33,787 nucleotides of DNA, taken from NCBI GenBank assembly GCA_009746045.1, contig RPFO01001740.1:1-33787 (forward strand), given 5' to 3'. The stretch is from Mesostigma viride. Its lineage: Eukaryota; Streptophyta; Mesostigmatophyceae; Mesostigmatales; Mesostigmataceae. The translations under genes and the position numbers were made by a program. Numbering within the stretch: the first letter of the stretch is position 1; every line of letters begins with the position of its first letter. The notes under the pieces were generated by a model that was not told where the DNA came from, searched no databases, and worked only from the letters and a program-made list of their open reading frames with translations. Below, piece after piece: positions 25,380 to 32,868 of the stretch.

Positions 25380-26507
25380 ATGGCGGCTCGGAACTACACG
25401 GTCGAGTCTGGCATGCGCGACTGCATGGACGTCTTGCAAAAGAGGCTGGACTCCGTGGGCCAGCTCCGGTCGAACGTGGAGGCCATGAAGAGGGAGGTGG
25501 AGGCCATGACGGAGGAGTCGCAATGGGACCGGCGGATGGCTCGCAAGGCGGACATCCGCAAACTGGAAAAGGAGATCGAGAAGATAGAGGGGGGGAGATG
25601 GTCGACTTCCTCCTGGACGCCATGCCGATCGTCTCCAAGTACACGAACGCCGTCAACGCGCGCGATGCCAAGAAGAGGAAGAAGGACGCGACGGGCGCCA
25701 AGACGGGGGCTCAAGTTGGCGCCAAGGACCCGGACTCCGCGGACGTGAAGAGGGGGGCGCTCTATCGCGACTTCATGGACGTCGTGGTCAGGTACCCCTG
25801 CCTCCCGCACGACCCCAAGTGGCTCGAGCGGTACGGCGCGGACGAGCGACTCGACAACATGGAGTTCAGCTTTTGCGAGAAGTGCCAGGTGAACATGGTG
25901 GAGGGAGGGGGCAGCGTGATGTGCTCCAAGTGCGGCAAGTCTGTCGAGTGCGTGTCCAGCGGCATCGAGGCGTTCCCGTACGGCACCCCCATATCCACCA
26001 CGGACTACTGCTACAAACGGATCAACCACTTCAACGAGACGCTGGCGCAGTTCCACGCCCGCGAGCGGTCCATCATTCCTCGGGAGGTCATCGACGCGGT
26101 CGCCAACGAGTTCAGGAAGGCGCGCATGACCGACAAGAGCAGCATCACGCCCGCCAACGTCCGCGCCTTCCTGAGGAAGCTGAAGATGGCCAAGTTCTTC
26201 GAGCACGCCGTGCAGATCACCCACACGCTGAGCGGGACCCCCCCCCACCATGACCCTGGAGCAGGAGGAGAGGCTCCGGACCATGTTCCGCATGGTGCAG
26301 AAGCCCTTCGAGGAGGTGTGCCCCAAGGACCGCAAGAACTTCCTGAACTACTCCTACTGTCTTCACAAGATGTGCCAGCTTCTCGAGTACGACGAGTTCC
26401 TGCCCCACTTCCCGCTCCTGAAGAGCAAGGAGAAGCTGTGGGAGCAGGACGAGATCTGGAAGGAGATCTGCAAGAAGCTGAACTGGCAGTTCATCCCGTC
26501 CAAGTAG
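25380..26507 (+). CDS. Viral late transcription factor 3-like protein (VLTF-3), frame-disrupted
   Basis: VLTF-3 is a Nucleocytoviricota hallmark that acts in late transcription. From the ATG at 25380 (MAARNYTVES) the protein has an N-terminal coiled coil (AMKREVEAMTEE, IRKLEKEIEKIEGG). A zinc-ribbon segment FCEKCQVNM...VMCSKCGK follows (about 25870-25940). The C-terminal signature includes FLPHFPLLKSKEKLWEQD and ICKKLNWQFIPS, ending at 26507. Length is about 375 residues, normal for the family. The frame changes at a seven-G run (25589-25595) and at a nine-C run (26238-26246); the two changes cancel, and the family signature continues across both. An upstream ATG at 25296 is in frame but less likely. 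It is followed by Bro-like paralog 3. Confidence 0.88.
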
Positions 26508-26600
26508 CCTTCCGCTCCACGGAAACTGTAAATGGTTTCCGCTCCATCAAGTCCAAGGCAGTGGTAGCTCTCCTCTATCACAAGAACTTCTGGCTGCTCA

Positions 26601-26676
26601 GGACAAACGTCTCGAGCGTCCACGGGTGCGCTCCCCCGCAGCCAAATTTGCCTGATAATAGTACCCGGCGTCCACC
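26601..26676 (+). promoter_or_regulatory. Conserved upstream block of Bro-like paralog 3
   Basis: Third copy of the block described at 1014-1089: GGACAAACG, CGAGCGTCCACGGGTGCG, GCAGCCAAATTTGCC and CGTCCACC next to the ATG at 26677. Spacing from GGACA to ATG is 76 bases, as in copy 1. It is intact although the gene behind it is interrupted. Confidence 0.6.
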
Positions 26677-27873
26677 ATGTCCCAGGTGATCCGCTACCTG
26701 ACCCCCACCGCCGGGGAGGAGGACCCGCAGTTTCAGGGCAAGATCCGCGTGACGGATGACGGCAGAATCGGGGTTCTCTGAACATAGTTTCTTTATAGTG
26801 ATACGGAAGGGGAGCCGCTGATGCTAGGTGAAATAGAGCTGGGTGATGTGATCGTAATAAGGTTGATTAGGCTTCTAGTGTACGAGTATTACGGAAGATA
26901 TTGCCTAATTGTTGCGGCCCATACCTTGACGGTGTGCTGAGTACCTTGACGACGGATTTTTGCGTCTAGGTTCTCCTAGCAGATCTGTGATTGCGGACGG
27001 GTTTGCAACAGGCAATATCTGAAGACTTACTTATTGTTTTAATAAAGAGTCTGGTTACCCTGGAGTTCCACGGTTAATAGAATGTCTATTATCGATGTGC
27101 TCTCCTGCTTCGGTTTCAAGAACCCTCGTGATGCGTGGTACAAGGTCCAGAAAGCGAACCCCGAACTTGTCGCTATTAGCGACGACTGGAAATTTCCCGG
27201 GGCCAGGCAGCGGGACACCCCCGTGACTGACCGCCAGGGGATGGCCAAGATCATAATGCTGCTCCCCGGAAAGATCGCCGCCCGCTTCCGCGACAAGATG
27301 GCCGTGCTGCTGGAGCGCTACCTGGACGCCGACCGCTCGCTGGCGGAGGACATCCTGAGGAGGGCCGACGCGCGCGACGGGCTGACCGTGGTCAGCGCGA
27401 GGGAGCACCCGCGCGTCCAGAGCTCCGAGGCCGCCAAGGAGCTCAACGCCGCCATCAAGGCGTTCGCGGACTCCCACAAGGGGTGCGGCATGCCGTTCCC
27501 CTTTGTCCACGATAGCAACAACCTGGCCGTCACTGGAAAGACCGCGGCACAGCTGAGGAGCGAGTTCGGGGCCGCGCGCTCCTCCCGCGACCTGAACACC
27601 AGGCGCCAGAGCGCCGCCATGACCCTCCTGCAGCTCACCGAGGCCGAGGAGATCAAGGAGCGCGGCGTCGACCCCGTCCGGGCCGCCAAGAGGAACAGGG
27701 AGCTCTGCGAGCCCGTGTTCCGCGCCATGGGGCTCCACGAGCACCGGCCGGATAAGCAGTGCCGCATCGAGAACGAGCGCGTGATGCGAGTCAATCAGAG
27801 GATGAATAGGGAGGCGAGAATCGCCGATGTGCCCGCCGGCCCTCAGGCCGCGGGAGAAATCGTGGTCGCGTGA
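26677..27873 (+). CDS. Bro/antirepressor-like protein, paralog 3, split by a 315-bp insertion
   Basis: The first 30 codons (26677-26768) give VIRYLTP...KIRVTDDGR, matching the paralogs, then the frame hits a stop at 26779-26781. The family sequence resumes exactly at 27079-27083 (MSIIDVLSCFGF, then WKFPGARQRDTPVTD, IIMLLPGKIAARFRDK, ERYLDADRSLAED, GKTAAQLR, SSRDLNTRRQ) and runs to 27873. The intervening sequence starts after AGAAT at 26764-26768 and ends with AGAAT at 27079-27083. Without it the frame is continuous and has 293 codons, against 292 in paralog 2, so the rest of the gene shows no decay. The downstream part could alternatively start at the ATG at 27082. If the insert is not spliced, the protein lacks its N-terminal segment. 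Confidence 0.75.
26769..27083 (+). mobile_element. 315-bp structured insertion in Bro-like paralog 3 (intron or small mobile element)
   Basis: It is flanked by the 5-bp direct repeat AGAAT (26764-26768 and 27079-27083). The insert is AT-richer than the gene and has no coding capacity. It contains a long helix: AGATATTGCCT (26896-26906) pairs with AGGCAATATCT (27010-27020), continued by GTTGC (26911-26915) with GCAAC (27005-27009). Inside is a hairpin CTAGG-TTCT-CCTAG (26966-26979) and the repeat TACCTTGACG at 26922 and 26942. At the left edge AGAAT can pair with GTTCT, ending in a U-G wobble as in a group I intron P1. The 3' end lacks the expected final G, and no GT-AG pair fits. The class is therefore unresolved. 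Confidence 0.55.
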
Positions 27874-27971
27874 TGATATTATATGCGAATTTAATTGAAT
27901 ATTAAATGGAACGAAGACCCTTCCGATTCATTGAAATTAAATTTATCGGTCTCGGTATTTAAATGCCTATT
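27874..27971. terminator. AT-rich convergent 3' spacer
   Basis: 98 bp of strongly AT-rich sequence (GATATTATATGCG, TTTAATTGAATATTAAATGG) between two convergent gene ends, probably serving as the transcription-end region for both. No stable hairpin is obvious. Confidence 0.3.
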
Positions 27972-28208
27972 TCACTTGGCTAGAGCGCCTTCCAACTTGA
28001 TGATCCCGCGTCTCTTCAGTTCCATGACCACCAGGCCGGCGACGACGGCTATCCCCACCGCCACCCACCACTCCTTGCTGGTCATCGGCCGGGGGGGCTT
28101 CGGCCCGCATATCGTCATGGTCTTCTCCGGGTTCTCCTGGGCGCACTTGTTCCAATCCTCCAGCGTGTGGTACTTGTACCGGTCACGGCCGCGCGTGCGC
28201 TTTATCAT
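27972..28208 (-). CDS. Small single-pass membrane protein
   Basis: 78 residues from the ATG at 28208 (MIKRTRGRDRYKYHTLED). After a basic, hydrophilic N-terminus comes one clear membrane helix (WWVAVGIAVVAGLVVMEL, about residues 46-63), followed by a short basic tail (KRRGIIKLEGALAK). Such proteins are common in the inner membrane of large DNA virus particles. It ends 98 bp from the convergent Bro-like paralog 3 across an AT-rich spacer and starts 23 bp downstream of the PCNA stop on the same strand, so it may be co-transcribed with PCNA. No family name can be assigned. Confidence 0.65.
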   Translation of the reverse strand: MIKRTRGRDRYKYHTLEDWNKCAQENPEKTMTICGPKPPRPMTSKEWWVAVGIAVVAGLVVMELKRRGIIKLEGALAK

Positions 28209-28231
28209 GGCGTTTAATGATCCGCGAGAAA

Positions 28232-29011
28232 TTATTCCGCGTCCATGTCCTCGTCCTTCATCTTCGGGGCCAGCGCGAATAGGAGGACGCCCAGATCGCC
28301 CACCTTGTACTTCACGATGATCGGGTACTCGTGGCTCATGTACAGCTGCACGCTGTTGCAGAGCCCCGAGGCCTTGGAGAAGGTGCACAGGTACCGCAGC
28401 GAGAACTGCTCGCATATGCTCGCGTCCTCGCCCACGTCCACGCTCATCTCCGGGAACTCCTCCCCTATCTCCAGGCAGCAGTCGCCGATGTCCCCCGAGC
28501 ACGACATCGTGATCTCGCGCCCCGTGCACCGGATCGTCACCGTCTCCGACACCACGGACAGGTCGCGGCAGATCTTCTGGAACTCCGTGCTCACCATCGT
28601 GATCACCGTCATGTACTCCTTCTCGGGCACCTCCAGGCTGCTCTCGTCGATGTCCAGCAGCTTCATCGAGTAGCACCACCGCGTCTTCTTCACCTTGTTG
28701 GTGATGTTGATCTCCATCACGTCCGTGTTCTCCTTGGACAATTTCAGCTCCAGCTCGTCGTTCGTGGAGACGTTCTTCAGCAGCTTGTACAGGTTCAGCA
28801 GGCTCACGCCCACCGTGAAGGACTGGGCGCACGTGTACTCCTCGATCTTGCCCGCCTCCAGGTGCACGTGGAACAGCGCCACGTGGCACCCGTCCATCGC
28901 GGTGATGTGCACGCCCTCCGCGTCGAACCGGATGTTCACGTCGTTGCTCAGCTCCTTGAGAGCCTCCACCAGCAGCTTGATGGACGAGCCCTGGACGGTG
29001 CGGAACTCCAT
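28232..29011 (-). CDS. PCNA-like DNA sliding clamp
   Basis: 259 residues, the usual PCNA length, intact. The clamp encircles DNA and tethers the polymerase and other replication and repair enzymes. The N-terminus FRTVQGSSIKLLVEALKELSNDVN, the MDGCHVALFHVHL segment at the position of the conserved central-loop region, the interdomain part with SLEVPEKEYMTVITM, and the C-terminal YKVGDLGVLLFALAPKM are all in the order expected for PCNA. The last few residues are acidic. It starts at 29011, 66 bp before the end of the upstream small gene on the same strand, and a TATA-like GAGTATATCG lies just upstream of the ATG. Confidence 0.92.
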   Translation of the reverse strand: MEFRTVQGSSIKLLVEALKELSNDVNIRFDAEGVHITAMDGCHVALFHVHLEAGKIEEYTCAQSFTVGVSLLNLYKLLKNVSTNDELELKLSKENTDVMEINITNKVKKTRWCYSMKLLDIDESSLEVPEKEYMTVITMVSTEFQKICRDLSVVSETVTIRCTGREITMSCSGDIGDCCLEIGEEFPEMSVDVGEDASICEQFSLRYLCTFSKASGLCNSVQLYMSHEYPIIVKYKVGDLGVLLFALAPKMKDEDMDAE

Positions 29012-29077
29012 CCCTTTACAGCAGGCGAACGATATACTCGAACCGGTAGGCGCGGACGCGGTGGACGTTTGTCCGTC

Positions 29078-29356
29078 TCAGTCGCCGCCGTACGCGATGC
29101 TCCCGAGATACGTGTACCCGTTGAAGTTGGGGTCCGAGTCGTCTAATATAGGGTGATCGCCGCCCTTCTCCAGGAAAAAGAGGGTCGGGTACGGCGGCGA
29201 GTTCGGCCCGTCGCTGACCATCGTGATGTATATCCGGTGGTTGCCCACGTCCAGCGGGTTCACGCGGGACATCGTCTCCCCCGTCGCCTCGAACCGCAGC
29301 TTCCGCTTCACGCTCAAAACGTTCGTGGTCAAGTTCTTCGTGTTTATGTCCGCCAT
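29078..29356 (-). CDS. Hypothetical protein, 92 residues
   Basis: Start chosen at 29356 (MADINTKNLTTNVLSVKRK); an upstream in-frame ATG exists, but 29356 has the context ACTCGACCATG shared with the divergent gene at 29448. The protein is beta-rich with no membrane segment (YITMVSDGPNSPPYPTLF, GGDHPILDDSDPNFNGY). No family is recognised. It lies upstream of PCNA on the same strand. Confidence 0.6.
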   Translation of the reverse strand: MADINTKNLTTNVLSVKRKLRFEATGETMSRVNPLDVGNHRIYITMVSDGPNSPPYPTLFFLEKGGDHPILDDSDPNFNGYTYLGSIAYGGD

Positions 29357-29447
29357 GGTCGAGTCTCTACCAATGGACGGGAAATTATCGTGTCGCGTTC
29401 GTACGCGCAAAAAGAAAATGTGTCCCTACCACTATACCATCTCGACC
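29357..29447. promoter_or_regulatory. Divergent promoter with matching start contexts
   Basis: 91 bp between starts of two small genes. Both starts are preceded by CTCGACC on their own strand. A TATA-like ACTATACCATC lies 10-20 bp upstream of the right-hand ATG, and GATAATTTCCC on the left side. Confidence 0.35.
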
Positions 29448-29933
29448 ATGTTCCGCGCCTTTTGTTCCGTTCCTAAGACCCAGTGCGCCTCGGGGAAGGA
29501 GAAGGACCTCGTGGACCTCGTGATGGAGTGCGTGACAGAGTCCGCGCGCGAAGACGAGGACCTCGCGGACATCGTCATGGCCGGGTTGAAGAAGGGCTAC
29601 GTGGTCGCGCTCAACAACGACCACGAGGTCGTCTTTAGCAAGCGGGACGACACGGATAGCGACGAGGAAGAAGACGAGGGAGAAGACGAGGAGGACGAGG
29701 AAGAGCACCACGAGGAGGAGGGGCACCACGCCGCCCCCCCTCTCGTTGGCGGCGAGGAGGCGTTCATCATCCCGGACGACGACGAGGTCTTCCAGATTCT
29801 ATCCAAGGTCATGGGGATGGCGCCAGCGAGCGAGCAGCAGGCCAGGGAGGACAAGACGCACACCGTCATCGAGAAGGTCATGCTCATCGGCGGAAAGAAG
29901 GCGAGGGTGAAGCTGGTGATCGAGGAAGAGTGA
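29448..29933 (+). CDS. Acidic hypothetical protein, 161 residues
   Basis: The start at 29448 (MFRAFCSVPKTQ) is supported by the shared CTCGACC context. The N-terminal part is helical (KEKDLVDLVMECVTES, DLADIVMAGLKKGYVV). A long Asp/Glu stretch with His (about residues 67-95) follows, then a second folded-looking part (EVFQILSKVMGMAP and KVMLIGGKKARVKLVIEEE). Acidic linkers of this type often contact basic proteins or DNA-binding proteins, but I do not recognise the family. It lies 31 bp upstream of the LysM gene on the same strand. Confidence 0.6.
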   Translation: MFRAFCSVPKTQCASGKEKDLVDLVMECVTESAREDEDLADIVMAGLKKGYVVALNNDHEVVFSKRDDTDSDEEEDEGEDEEDEEEHHEEEGHHAAPPLVGGEEAFIIPDDDEVFQILSKVMGMAPASEQQAREDKTHTVIEKVMLIGGKKARVKLVIEEE

Positions 29934-29964
29934 CGGGCATAAATTTGTCTCCCTAGTATAATAC
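29934..29964 (+). promoter_or_regulatory. Short promoter of the LysM gene
   Basis: 31 bp between two plus-strand genes, containing CATAAATTTG and AGTATAATAC directly before the ATG at 29965. Confidence 0.35.
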
Positions 29965-31128
29965 ATGGAGTCGGATCTGAGGGCCATATTGAAGGAGTTC
30001 TTGCATACCCAAGACAAGGCGGCGCTCACGAAGACCGTCCCCGTGATGCCCGGGAACGCTGACGACTACGACGCCATCCTCAACGAGGCGTACGATCGCA
30101 ACATGAAGCCCTTCTGGGTCGAACAGGAGCGCGGGGCCTACACCAATCGAGTCGTCGACAGCAAGACCAGGTACACCGTCCAAGAGGGGGACACGTGGGC
30201 GAAGATCGGGGCCAAGTTCGAGGTGCCGCCCGAGGACATCGTGGTGGCCAACCCGCACGTCTCCCCGATGACAATGTCCCCAGGAGACGTGCTGTTCATC
30301 CCCGACAAGTTGGACTACCGCGATTTCGTGAACGCCATCATCAGCCCTTTGAACATGGAGGGGTCCGGCCCGCCCAAACCCGAAAAGGCCTGGCGTCCCG
30401 AACCACCTGTCACGAGCGGCAAGCAGAAGTGGAACGAAAGGATCGCCGGGGTTTTCAACCCCGTATACGATCGTGTAGCCAAGACGAGCCCGAGACTCGC
30501 CAACTACCTCTCTCTGGGCGCCGCCGCCATCCCGGCGGTCGCCGGGATCCCCGGCGACGTGATGAATATCGTCCCCGGCGCCCTCCGCAATCTGGGCGGG
30601 CTCGTGCAGGGGAAACTCCCCGAATGGGGCGTGCCCAGACTTAGCGACTTTTCGTGGGGAGGGATCTCGAAGGGGCTGGGCGCCGTGGACCGGTTCAACG
30701 CCCACCGGGAAGGGGATTACGCCGGCGCCTACACGAAACTCCTCTCCGCCCTCCCGTTCTTAGCCGGAGCCAGTCTCGGCCCCACCGGGCTGTTGGCGGG
30801 AACGGTAGCGCAGGGGCTCGGAGGGCGCTTCGATAGGGCCCTCGAAAAACCGTGGCATGGGGTGGGCAACTTCGCCAAGGACGTGCTTTGGAACGACGCC
30901 AACGTGACCCCGATGCTTATGGCGGCCGCCATGATGGCCCCCCCCAGTATGCCGTACGCGCCTTACATGGCCGCCATCCCCGCCGCCGCCTATCACGTCT
31001 ATCAAAGGGGGTGGGCGCCGCAAGACCACTCGTGGAGGAGGCGCGCGCTTAACGTCGGGACGGAGCTGCTGCCCTGGGCGCAATACCTCTTCCCCTTCCC
31101 CCCGCCCGTCAATGAGGCGGCGGCTTAA
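29965..31128 (+). CDS. LysM-domain protein with hydrophobic C-terminal segments
   Basis: 387 residues, intact. One LysM domain lies at about residues 69-113 (YTVQEGDTWAKIGAKFEV, EDIVVANPHV, GDVLFIPDKL), with the usual EGDT, N-P and IP landmarks. LysM domains bind N-acetylglucosamine polymers such as chitin or peptidoglycan. The remainder is Pro/Gly/Ala-rich with several hydrophobic stretches (AAAIPAVAGIPGDVMNIV, FLAGASLGPTGLLAGTVA, APYMAAIPAAAYHVY) that could be membrane-associated. There is no N-terminal signal peptide, so a virion-internal or envelope-embedded protein is more likely than a secreted one. The stop overlaps the stop of the convergent MCP gene within TTAA. A role in cell-wall or capsid glycan contact is inferred. 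Confidence 0.75.
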   Translation: MESDLRAILKEFLHTQDKAALTKTVPVMPGNADDYDAILNEAYDRNMKPFWVEQERGAYTNRVVDSKTRYTVQEGDTWAKIGAKFEVPPEDIVVANPHVSPMTMSPGDVLFIPDKLDYRDFVNAIISPLNMEGSGPPKPEKAWRPEPPVTSGKQKWNERIAGVFNPVYDRVAKTSPRLANYLSLGAAAIPAVAGIPGDVMNIVPGALRNLGGLVQGKLPEWGVPRLSDFSWGGISKGLGAVDRFNAHREGDYAGAYTKLLSALPFLAGASLGPTGLLAGTVAQGLGGRFDRALEKPWHGVGNFAKDVLWNDANVTPMLMAAAMMAPPSMPYAPYMAAIPAAAYHVYQRGWAPQDHSWRRRALNVGTELLPWAQYLFPFPPPVNEAAA

Positions 31129-32775
31129 GTCAGGAACACCTTGCGCCCGTGCCCCTCGGCGATCTCGACCAGGTTCAGCGTACGGGCGTACACCTCGACG
31201 TGGCCGTCGGTCATCACCGCGCCCTCCTTGAGGCCCGGGACCTGCTTGAACCGGAAATGGAGCACCGGGCGGTCGATCTTGCTCAGGTTGATGCTGCCGC
31301 TCGGGTCGTCCGACTCCGGGAACACCGCGAACGGCATCACGTAGATCATCTCGAAGTTGTTCTCGACCGGCACCTTGCTGTGGAACTCCGACGGCAGGTA
31401 GTGGCTGAACCAGAGGGGGTCGCGGGGGGCGCCCAGAGCTCCTTGCCGTTGATCGCGAACGTCGCGCGGTCGAAGAAGGTGTTGTCGATGTGCGCCATCT
31501 GCTTGCCGAACGTGGGCAGATAGTACCCCCCAGATGGTGCCAGCTTCATTTCGTTCGCGTCGAACGGCCGGTTGCCCTCGAAGTTCCAGAAGTCCCAGTT
31601 GGAGTTCTTGTCGCCCGACCCCTCCAGTCGCTTGTGGTCCGCACGGAAGAAGAAGATCAGCTCCTTGCACGCGCCCGTGAAGTCGTCCAGCAGGTACTCC
31701 TTGATCAGCTTGTCCTCGCTCTTCAGCGGGAAGGACATGTGCTGCGTCTCCGTGATCAGGTAGCTGTGCTTACCCGACACGAACTGCTGCCTCTCGAACT
31801 TGTCCAGGAACACGAAACGAGTCACCAGGGCCGCCTTGAGGATCTCCCCTCCCAAGGCCTTGTTCTTGAGGTACTCGTTCGTCGACGCGTACGTGAACGC
31901 GTTGATCGGCTTTTGATTGCTGTCCAGCGTCTCCGTCTCGATGTACACCTGCACGTCCTGGGGCGTGTACCGCAGCTTGTCGGCGACCGTCACTTCCTTC
32001 CCGAACGGCACCTTCTCGAAGTACCGCGTGTAGTCCGCCCTCAGCGGCTTCTGGCTGAGCTTCACGCGCACCTCCACGTCGTGGTACTGCAGAGCGGCGA
32101 TGGGGAGCGCGTGCCCGGGGTTGCGGTTGAAGAAGAACTGCAGCGGGACGTAGATGTGCTGGTCGTGCTGCGTGCCGACGTTGCCCACCCCCCCGTGCTC
32201 CTTGGGCAGGTTGGAGATGGAGCTGTGCTCCCTGGACGCGGTCAGCGAGTCCCACACGTGCAGGAAGTCGCCCGTGTGGCTCTCGATCTTCTGCCCGCCG
32301 ATCCACAGCTCCACCGTGTTCGTCAGCACGTACCCCAGGTGGTCGATCCACGCGGCGTTCAGGTCCTCGTGCGTCAGGCCGTCGTACTCCCCGTCCGCGA
32401 CCAGGGGCAGCTTGTCGGCCTCGAAAGCCGCCACCACGTCCGTCGCGACCGTGGGCAGGTTCGCGTTCACCGCCAGATTTGCGTTCAGCGCGGGCCGGCT
32501 GATGCTGATGTTCGCCGTGCCGTAGTTCAGCTTGCCGATGTTGTAGTAGAGGTACATCTGCGTGACCAGGTCGCCGATCTTCGGGATCATGAACCGCAGG
32601 TCGCCGCCGTACGTGGGGGGGTCACCGAGAGCAGCTCCACGTCCGCCCACGAGAAGTTCGTGTGGCGGCTGTAGATCCTCTTGAAGTACGTCTTCTCCGG
32701 CACCGCCGTCAAGTACGTGTCGAAACTCCCCTTGGCCTCCAGCCAGACGATGGGCGCAGACAGATCCTGAGACAT
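31125..32775 (-). CDS. Major capsid protein, double jelly-roll, copy 1, frame-disrupted
   Basis: About 550 residues, within the usual Nucleocytoviricota MCP range. It forms the trimeric capsomers of the icosahedral shell. The start at 32775 (MSQDLSAPIVWLEAKGS) leads to the hallmark FKRIYSRHTNFSW, then GGDLRFMIPKIGDLVTQMY, the turn region with VELWIGGQKIE, FFFNRNPGHALPIAALQYHDVEV (a classic MCP motif), and the C-terminal MTDGHVEVYARTLNL. The frame changes at a seven-G run (32615-32621) and in a G-rich stretch at 31415-31429, where a six-G run (31424-31429) is the likely site. The motifs continue in register across both. It is divergent from MCP copy 2, 93 bp between starts. Sequence similarity to copy 2 is clear in motifs but low overall. 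Confidence 0.9.
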
Positions 32776-32868
32776 GTGGTCGGCATACTACCGTCAGCAC
32801 ACATTTTGTTTTCGAGCGGAGGGCCGCACTTTTTTTTCTCCGCCCACTTTAGAACGCACACATCCGCG
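32776..32868. promoter_or_regulatory. Divergent promoter between the two MCP genes
   Basis: 93 bp serving two strongly expressed late genes in opposite directions. It contains ACATTTTGTTTTCG and an eight-T run (CACTTTTTTTTCTCC, about 32828-32842). Late promoters of large DNA viruses are often short and AT-rich; no consensus can be drawn from one example. Confidence 0.4.

Noticed and set aside
25380-26507. Programmed ribosomal frameshifting as the cause of the VLTF-3 and MCP frame changes
   Set aside because: Changes occur in both directions at many unrelated G/C runs and twice in the same gene; sequencing error is far simpler.
26769-27083. Spliceosomal intron
   Set aside because: No GT...AG boundary gives the restored frame; the 5-bp ambiguity allows only AA...AG or other non-standard ends.
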